NCBI GenBank assembly: GCA_002320595.1
Contig: DCKB01000056.1
Coordinates: 33,548-55,447, forward strand
Direction: 5' to 3'
From: Christensenella sp. UBA1685
Lineage (GTDB): Bacteria > Bacillota > Clostridia > Christensenellales > CAG-138
DNA: 21,900 nt
The position numbers were made by a program, and so were the translations under genes. Shown here in pieces: positions 16,693 to 21,900 of this stretch. Within the stretch, counting starts at the first letter, position 1; each line of letters starts with the position of its first letter. The notes under the pieces are model-generated. The model saw only the letters and a list, made by a program, of their open reading frames with translations. It searched no databases and was not told the DNA's origin.

Positions 16693-18459
16693 TTAGCGGA
16701 ACAGCTCTTTCTTGTTGAAGCGCAGCACCGCACCGCTGCGTGCGCCCGTATGCTCGCCATCCTGCACGGTAAGCTTTCCGTTTACGAATACGAAACGGAT
16801 GCCCTTAGGCTTCTGGCGCGGCTCAATGTGGTTTTCATTGGGTTCAAGCGTCTTCTCATCAAACACCACCACATCCGCAAAGTTGCCTTCTTTCAGCGTG
16901 CCGCGCTTTTCCATGCCGAGCCACTGCGCCGTAACACCGGTGATCTTATGGATGGTATCCTCCAGCCGCGGCTGCCCGAACGCCTTGATATACTTGATGA
17001 AACCGCAATATGCATTCGGATGCGGCAGGATCTCCGGAACCGCCTGTCCTACACCGAAGGGGCCCACGTCATCGTAAACATAGCTGTCGATGCAGCCCAT
17101 GGCGGATTCATGGTTCAGGAATTCCTGCACGGAGCCTTCAATGTGCCTGTTCTGCATGACCTTGATGAGCGGATCTTCAATCAGAAGATCGACGACGGTA
17201 TCCACGCTGTTGCTCCCGCCGCGCTCCCGCGTGATTTCTGTTAAGGACTTGCCTGCAAGCGATGCATCCTTTGCGCAGGTAACATATATCATCTTGTCCC
17301 ACTCCGCATTGCGCACCGGGCTCACCATGTACCACTTGCGCTCATGATATACTCATGGAACTCCTCGCGGTAATCGAAAGATTGCAGGTTTTCAATGAAG
17401 TGCTCCACGCCGCCGCTCATGCGCACCCACGGCACGAAATACATCACAAGGTACGGGATGCACTGGAAGCCGCCGCTGGTGTTGGGGATCACGTCAAAGG
17501 CAAGCTGCGCTCCCTGCTCCCGGTAGGCATCGAATACGCGAAGCGTTGCGCGCGCCGCCGCCGCGTCAAGCTCAGGATCCGGCATGGGTGTGATGGAATA
17601 CCCGCTGCTCAAATGGGAAAGCTGGGTCTTTACGCCGGTTTGGAGGCCGATCTCGCATGCTTCCCGAATACCGTCGATGGCATAATGGTGTCCGGGTACC
17701 TTCATGCGCAGGCCGGTCTTGCTCCAATGCGTGTTATAATATGCGTCATACGGCTTCAGCTCGCGGACAAGCTCCACAATCTCCGGTGTTTTCGCATATG
17801 CGCTCGGCACATAGTCAAGCCCGGTTGAAATGCCCCACGCGCCGCTTTCCATGGCGTCTTTCAGATAAGCCTTCATCTGCTTCATCTCATCGGCAGAGGG
17901 GATGCGGTTTGCATCCTTGGGTCCCATGCTGTACGCGCGGATGGTGCCGTGGCCGAGAAGCGGGACGAAGTTCGCCGAAATGCCCATGTTTTCCAGCTTG
18001 GAAAGATAGCCGTCAAACGTGAAAAAGTCAAACTTCACGTTGTAGCGCGGCTCCAGCACCTCCAGTGCCTTCTGTTTGGGCTGCACAAAATCGGCGTAAA
18101 ACGTGTGATGGTCAATCTCATACCACGCGTCGTACCCCCAGAAATGGCGCATATAATACTTGTCGCTCCGGGGTGCGGGCGAATCGCCGCACTGGCCGCC
18201 CACGAACGTTGTGATGCCTTGGCGCACCGCGCTTTCCGCATTAGGGTAAAGCAGGATCGTGCCATCTCCGTGGGAATGCGCATCGATAAAGCCCGGAGTT
18301 ACGGTCAAACCGGCTCCTTCGATCACCATTTTCGCCTCTGCGTCTGCAAGGTTGCCGATGGCTTCAATGCGTTCGCCGCGGATTCCAAGGTCGGCAACGT
18401 AAGCGTCCCCCCCCGGTTCCGTCGATGATTTTTCCGCCTTTTATGATTATGTCAAACAT
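16693..18459 (-). pseudogene. D-aminoacylase-type amidohydrolase, two frameshifts
   Basis: N-acyl-D-amino-acid deacylase family, about 588 residues when both frameshifts are repaired. The ATG at 18459 follows AAAGGAG. The first lesion is a G8 run (18407-18414, C on the plus strand). Removing one G joins MFDIIIKGGKIIDGTGG to DAYVADLGIRGER. The second is one missing base near 17341, after which RKWYMVSPVRNAEWD continues in another frame. The restored protein has metal ligands AHSH (His61, His63), GGQCG (Cys90), NTHWSKT and SHLSS, plus the GISTGLDYVPSAYA family motif and HPNAYCGF near the C-terminus. The active site parts are all present, so the loss looks recent. Fragments starting at 18329 and 17328 are not independent genes. 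Confidence 0.88.
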
Positions 18460-19482
18460 TGGTTTCTCCTTTTAATGGCTGCGTTACAGATTGCCCGCAT
18501 GGTACGTTGAACATATTGCTGCAGTTGTTTCCCGGCACATGATCCGACCCAAGCGCCACGCTGCCGCCTGCCGCAAGGTATTCTCCGATGGGCGGGTTGA
18601 TGCCGTCGATCAGGCCGATGGCGCCTGCGCAGTGCAAAAGCGAAGCTCCCTTTCCGGGAAGGTATTTCGCATCTTCGCCCGAGGATTCCGTAAGATGCAC
18701 CGCAAGCAGGTTTTCATCCAGCATCCCGAGTTCTTCCAGATATGCGATGGAGCGCTTGCCGTAGCGGCGCTGCATCTGGTCGATCTCCCGGTCTCCCTGC
18801 TCCAAGTGGAGCATGAACTTCTTGTTGCGGCTGCGCGCCTCGCGGTACATGCGGCACAGCAGCTCCGTGGAAAGCATATCCGTTGCCTGTACGCCGAAGC
18901 CCACGGTGATTCTGCCGTTTTCCGCGCCTTCAAACGCATCGTAAAGCGCAAGAGCGCGGTTGAATTTTTCTTCGCCCACCACAGGGTCGAACGCATAAAG
19001 CCCCGTTTTGTTGTCGGTAAGCTTTTTGAGCATTTCATTGACCATCTCGGTCACGATGGCGCGTGTCCCCATGGATACATGGTTGCGGGCAAGATCTGCC
19101 ATGTTGCCGAAAAAGTCATTGAAGGTGGTGGTGCCTGCTTTCATGGCCTCAAGAATTGCAAGGCGGGAGCCGATCGCCGCACCTTCCCGATCCAATTCAT
19201 CATAAAACGGCCAAAGCCCGCGCTGCATCCGGGAGCCGATGTCCTGAGAAAGGCCTCGCAGCAGGCCGAAGCCGGTGTGGACTGCGCGTCGATCAGGCCC
19301 GGCAGAACAGCCATGCCGCTTGCGTCGATCTTACGCCTTGCGTCAGCGCGGCGCATTTCCTCCGCCGTGCCAACCGCAGCAATCTTTCCATCCTGAATAG
19401 CAAGGCCTCCTTCTTCGATTACGCCGAGACCCTTGCCCTCCATCGTAATATGAAATCCGTTGTAAATTACAATATCGAACAT
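18452..19482 (-). pseudogene. TRZ/ATZ-type amidohydrolase, frameshifted and 3'-truncated
   Basis: Amidohydrolase superfamily member resembling SsnA, chlorohydrolase and cytosine-deaminase-like enzymes. The ATG at 19482 has GAGG eight bases upstream. The N-terminus (MFDIVIYNG, LAIQDGKIAAVGTAEEM, VLPGLIDA) is intact. One base is missing at 19282/19283: GLIDA-Q should read GLIDA-H followed by VHTGFGLLRGLSQDIGSRM. The lesion thus removes the first His of the HxH metal site. The second frame continues with KAGTTTFNDFFGN, the HLEQGD and VHLTESS metal-site regions and VALGSDHVPGNNCSNMF, where the family normally continues for over 100 residues. Here it ends in 19 unrelated residues, overlapping the next gene by 8 bases. 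A 3' deletion is likely. Confidence 0.87.
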
Positions 19483-19504
19483 CTACCGTCCCTCATCCGC
19501 ATGC

Positions 19505-20329
19505 TTATGCTTCCGGCATCAGCGCCTTGCGCGCCGCGTCTGCAATCACCTTTCCCGGGCCAATAAGCGTACCGGGCCGGCTCTTCATATAGGTGAGCAG
19601 GTCTTCAATCATCTTCACACGGCTCACGCGGCCGATGATCTGCGGGTGCAGCACAAACGGATACAAGCCGCCTTCTTCATACAGCCCGTCAAATTCTGTC
19701 CGCCAGATTTCATACACCGTGCTCGGCGCACAGATTCTGCGGCGTTCCGGAGTTTGCAGCGTAAAGAAAAAGTGGGAGGAATCATCATAAAGCCAGTTGA
19801 AGGGAAGCTCCACGATCTTCCTGCCGTCTTCCAGTTCGTGCAGGTATGGGCAATCCCGGTCCATTGTGTTGGTGGAATATTCAAACCCGTTGTCGATGAT
19901 GGTTCTGATCGTCTCCTTTGTCAGTTCGGCTTCCGGCGTGCGGTGGCCGACGGGCTCCACGCCGAGTAGATCCTTCATGATCTTTTTCGCCTTTGCAATC
20001 AGCTCATTTTCCTGCTCAACGAAGTATGCTTTTTCATGCAGATAGCCGTGATAGCCGATTTCATGCCCGCGGCGCACAATCTCGCGACAGGTTTCGGTAT
20101 GATGCTCGATGACCCAGCCCGGAATAAAGAACGTCGCCTTCAGCTCAAGCCTGTCCAGCATGTCCAGAATGCGGGGCACAGCAACCTTGGGGCCATAAGC
20201 GCCTTCCGCCATCAGATTGGGGCTTGCCATGCTGTCCATGGTGCGGGAAAACCAGAAGGTTTCCGCATCAAGGTCAAACGTGAGCGCAACACCGCATTGC
20301 ACGCCTTCCGGCCAGTTCTTTGTCTTCAT
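19505..20329 (-). CDS. NodB-homology hydrolase, cyclic imidase/allantoinase-like
   Basis: Intact 274-residue polysaccharide-deacetylase-fold protein of the PuuE/HpPgdA/cyclic imide hydrolase branch. TFDLDAE (Asp19, Asp21), a FIPGWV strand, and HEIGYHGYLHE (His89, His94, His98) form the metal site. GHRTPEAELT lies at about 130-140. VLHPQIIGR carries the late conserved His. There is no signal peptide or membrane segment, so the protein is cytoplasmic. That argues against a secreted peptidoglycan deacetylase and for a small-molecule amidase acting on cyclic imides, allantoin-like or formylated compounds (inference). RBS AAAGGG lies eight bases upstream. It sits between two pseudogenes and 57 bases after the pcp remnant. 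Confidence 0.87.
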   Translation of the reverse strand: MKTKNWPEGVQCGVALTFDLDAETFWFSRTMDSMASPNLMAEGAYGPKVAVPRILDMLDRLELKATFFIPGWVIEHHTETCREIVRRGHEIGYHGYLHEKAYFVEQENELIAKAKKIMKDLLGVEPVGHRTPEAELTKETIRTIIDNGFEYSTNTMDRDCPYLHELEDGRKIVELPFNWLYDDSSHFFFTLQTPERRRICAPSTVYEIWRTEFDGLYEEGGLYPFVLHPQIIGRVSRVKMIEDLLTYMKSRPGTLIGPGKVIADAARKALMPEA

Positions 20330-20386
20330 ATACAGATATCCCTTTCCGCCGTTTTTCGGCTGTCGCTTTCCTTTTTCCGATTCAGT

Positions 20387-21010
20387 TTATTTCAGCGCTT
20401 CCACGCACTCTTCCAGCAGAATCTCAAGCGCACGAGCCGATTTCTCCCGCGGCATGGAAGGCGCAGACTTGCGGCCGATCACAAGCTCGGGGAAATACGG
20501 CACATGCAGGAAACCCGCAAGCATGTTCGGGAAGAATTTGTCCCTGTGGTAAAGGCCGTTGTAGAGCACCTGATTGCAGCAGTAAGTGCCGCAGTAATAG
20601 GATTCCGCCATCTGGATGCCTTCCGCCTGTGCACGAGCCACCACCTTCTGAACAGGCATGGGGGAAATGTAACCGCCCGCACCGTCCGCATAAATCGGCT
20701 CATGGTGAAGGATCATCCCGTCGTTATCCTTCATGTATCCCGCATCGCGGAAATTGATGCCCACGTTTTAGAGTGTGATTTCAAACCTGCTTCCGCTCAG
20801 GCCAAGGCCCAGAAAGATGTCCGGTTTATTCTCTTGGATGATGGAGGCCACCGCTGCGCGGTTGCGGTCAAAAGCGGTTGGCACCTCAAAGGTCATCACT
20901 TCATATCCCATGAATTCCCGCGGGAAATCGCGGATGAGCTCATAGGAAGGATTCTTTTCGTCCCCGAGGCTTCTAACTGGGTCGAACCCGGTCATGCAGA
21001 TGCGTTTCAT
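20387..21010 (-). pseudogene. pcp: Pyroglutamyl peptidase I, nonsense mutation at catalytic Glu
   Basis: Pyrrolidone carboxyl peptidase removes N-terminal pyroglutamate from peptides. The ATG at 21010 has AAGGAG eight bases upstream. The total frame is 207 codons, the family norm. TGFDPVRSLGDEKNPS opens the protein. The Glu motif reads GLSGSRFEITL-stop-NVGIN, where the family has Glu as active-site residue before [KR]xAxN. The TAA at 20770-20768 is one base from GAA. Downstream in the same frame are the Cys motif (CGTYCCNQVLYNGLY) and the His motif (GFLHVPY). A restart at GTG 20764 would give a protein without the catalytic Glu, so no active enzyme is expected. Confidence 0.92.
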
Positions 21011-21056
21011 TGCTCGTTCTCCTTTTCAGTTTTGTTTTCCGCATAGCGCCAGCACT

Positions 21057-21561
21057 TCACCAAAGAGCCGCCGCACATATTGCCTTGGCATCCTCCGTGC
21101 TTTCAAGGAAACTGGAAACGCGATACGCGGAAGCTCACAGCCGCAAGCCTATCCGATGCGCCCGCGCGCCTCACCTCATCCTCAAAGGTTCGCTCTAACC
21201 GAGGCAAGGTGTTGGTGACTGCGAATTTGTACCCTAAAAAAGAAGCAAAATGCAGTGCCGACTCTGCGATGCCCACAACCGGCTTATCAGTGAGCTCGCG
21301 CAGGGCATCAAGCGCAGGATCGGCAAACGATGCCACAACATATGCATCATATCCAGCCGCCATACGCATATCGGCTTGAACCATCTGAACCAGCTCGTGG
21401 CTTACAATCACACCGTCATATGCGCAGTCGGCATATTCCGGGCCTCTGCGCAGGCCTTCGCATACGATCTCCGTTCCAAATGCAGCCGCTTGTTCAGCTG
21501 AGCTGCGAATCATCTCCGTCATGCGCCGTGAAGTGTTGGGGTTTATAATATGTAATTACAT
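21057..21561 (-). pseudogene. Asp/Glu/hydantoin racemase family, nonsense and 3' disrupted
   Basis: Racemase family member, decayed. The ancestral ATG at 21561 has a perfect AGGAGG (21573-21568) six bases upstream, but codon 2 is TAA. Downstream in frame is LHIINPNTSRRMTEMI, the standard family opening. AAA to TAA would explain it. The open part from ATG 21522 gives 139 residues with CAYDGVIVSHEL, ADPALDALREL and VGIAESALHFA. In hydantoin racemases the segment before DPALDA holds the first catalytic Cys (ACFGDP). Here it is ASFADP. After about residue 130 the frame is lost at 21103. VSSFLESTEDAKAICAAAL continues in another frame to a stop at 21057. The second half of the C-terminal domain is missing. 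Confidence 0.83.
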
Positions 21562-21574
21562 ACGTTACCTCCTA

Positions 21575-21694
21575 AAATCCTTTTAGCTTATGATAAATAT
21601 CATATGCGCAGTTATGAGCCCGGTCAATTTCAATAATATTGAACACGCCTTCTCCATACCCCAAATTATTAATTTCAACTATATGGATGTTTAA
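21575..21694 (-). pseudogene. AT-rich 3' remnant of an unknown gene cut by an IS
   Basis: About 40 codons read EINNLGYGEGVFNIIEIDRA then HNCAYDIYHKLKGF, ending in a TAG at 21572-21574. That stop abuts and overlaps the AGGAGG of the racemase, an arrangement typical of translational coupling. The stretch is visibly richer in A+T than its neighbours. It is bounded upstream by the likely IS end. I do not recognise the family. It could be non-coding sequence that is open by chance. Confidence 0.4.
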
Positions 21695-21900
21695 TGTAGG
21701 ATTGTCAAGCATCTTGGACGGTATAGCAACGAAGGAAAAGGTTGGGAGAGCAATACTGTAAAGGGCGCATAGGACGGTTATTGGAGGCTCTTCGATGCAC
21801 AGCGAGCTGAGCATCGAAGTCGGCAAGCGAGTAGAAACGATGGGAGTCGTAGAAGCGACGCTGATCCTCACGGTGGCTGCGCTCTACCTTGCCATTGTGA
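21695..21900 (-). mobile_element. 3' end of an insertion sequence (partial)
   Basis: The segment holds the end of a transposase gene plus a few bases. The element probably ends at TGTAGGATTGTCA (21695 onward on the plus strand), since TGT is a common IS terminus. The other end lies outside the window, so neither the inverted repeat nor a target duplication can be checked. Confidence 0.65.
21705..21899 (-). CDS. DDE transposase, integrase-core C-terminus (partial)
   Basis: The last 64 residues of an integrase-core (rve) transposase of the IS3/IS481 type. HNGKVERSHREDQRRFY contains the third catalytic acidic residue (Glu of DDE). SHRFYSLADFDAQL, VHRRASNNRPMRPL and QYCSPNLFLRCYTVQDA follow. This ending is a recurrent transposase tail in Firmicutes insertion sequences. 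The gene is cut at its 5' side by the window edge. A competing minus-strand frame (21572-21871) is a shadow here. Confidence 0.87.
   Translation of the reverse strand, partial: HNGKVERSHREDQRRFYDSHRFYSLADFDAQLAVHRRASNNRPMRPLQYCSPNLFLRCYTVQDA

Noticed and set aside
20387..21561. TAA read as a sense codon (recoding) to explain the in-frame stops in pcp and the racemase
   Set aside because: Intact genes such as pheS, oppB, oppC and oppD end in TAA at the expected family lengths, and neighbouring genes carry frameshifts as well, so decay is simpler.
15697..21561. All lesions are sequencing errors
   Set aside because: No comparable breaks were seen in about 15 kb of neighbouring genes, and two lesions are substitutions to stop rather than homopolymer indels. 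The G8 case alone could be an error.
21572..21871. 99-residue minus-strand protein (MRISVASTTPIVS...)
   Set aside because: Its first half is an out-of-frame shadow of the transposase. Only the last 40 codons may be a real gene tail.
1..21900. CRISPR arrays, tRNA or rRNA genes, phage genes
   Set aside because: No regularly spaced repeats, tRNA-like folds, rRNA segments or phage structural proteins were seen by reading. The T-box contains tRNA-matching bases but is not a tRNA.

Overview
This window of about 22 kb looks like the chromosome of a Gram-positive, Clostridia-type bacterium. The evidence is a T-box leader in front of pheST, strong AGGAGG-type ribosome binding sites, consensus sigma-A promoters, a lipoprotein-type OppA and DUF2935. 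GC content is moderately high except near the right end. A Christensenellales-like or other gut Clostridia origin is possible, but I cannot fix the taxon. Almost every gene is on the minus strand. The one clear exception is a ROK sugar kinase.

Region 1 (27-4115, minus): a housekeeping unit. A sigma-A promoter and a phenylalanine T-box riboswitch (specifier UUC, antiterminator/terminator pair) lead into pheS and pheT. A small membrane protein gene follows. Region 2 (4290-5260): a single DUF2935 gene preceded by two adjacent palindromes.

Region 3 (5360-15542): an amino-sugar uptake and catabolism locus. The minus-strand operon reads oppA-oppB-oppC-oppD-oppF, then a ROK repressor, nagB and a PIG-L-type deacetylase, and ends at a strong hairpin. 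A short ROK kinase diverges from oppA. The shared intergenic region has a consensus promoter, an extended -10 promoter, and a palindrome at the predicted oppA start site that could be the ROK operator. Together the genes can import, N-deacetylate, phosphorylate and deaminate an N-acetylated amino sugar without a NagA-type deacetylase, within this window.

Region 4 (15697-21561, minus): a catabolic gene row in decay. In transcription order it holds a hydantoin/Asp/Glu racemase (pseudogene), pyroglutamyl peptidase (pseudogene, with a stop exactly at the catalytic Glu), a NodB/cyclic-imidase-like hydrolase (intact), a TRZ/ATZ-type amidohydrolase (frameshifted and 3'-truncated), a D-aminoacylase-type amidohydrolase (two frameshifts) and an amidinotransferase/DDAH-like enzyme (intact). 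At least six lesions fall in under 6 kb, while I saw none in the 15 kb to the left.

Region 5 (21575-21900): upstream of that row are the 3' end of an insertion sequence with an integrase-core transposase, and an AT-rich 40-codon tail of an unknown gene that the element appears to have cut. The simplest reading is that insertion or deletion separated the row from its promoter and it then decayed. The sequence does not show the order of events.
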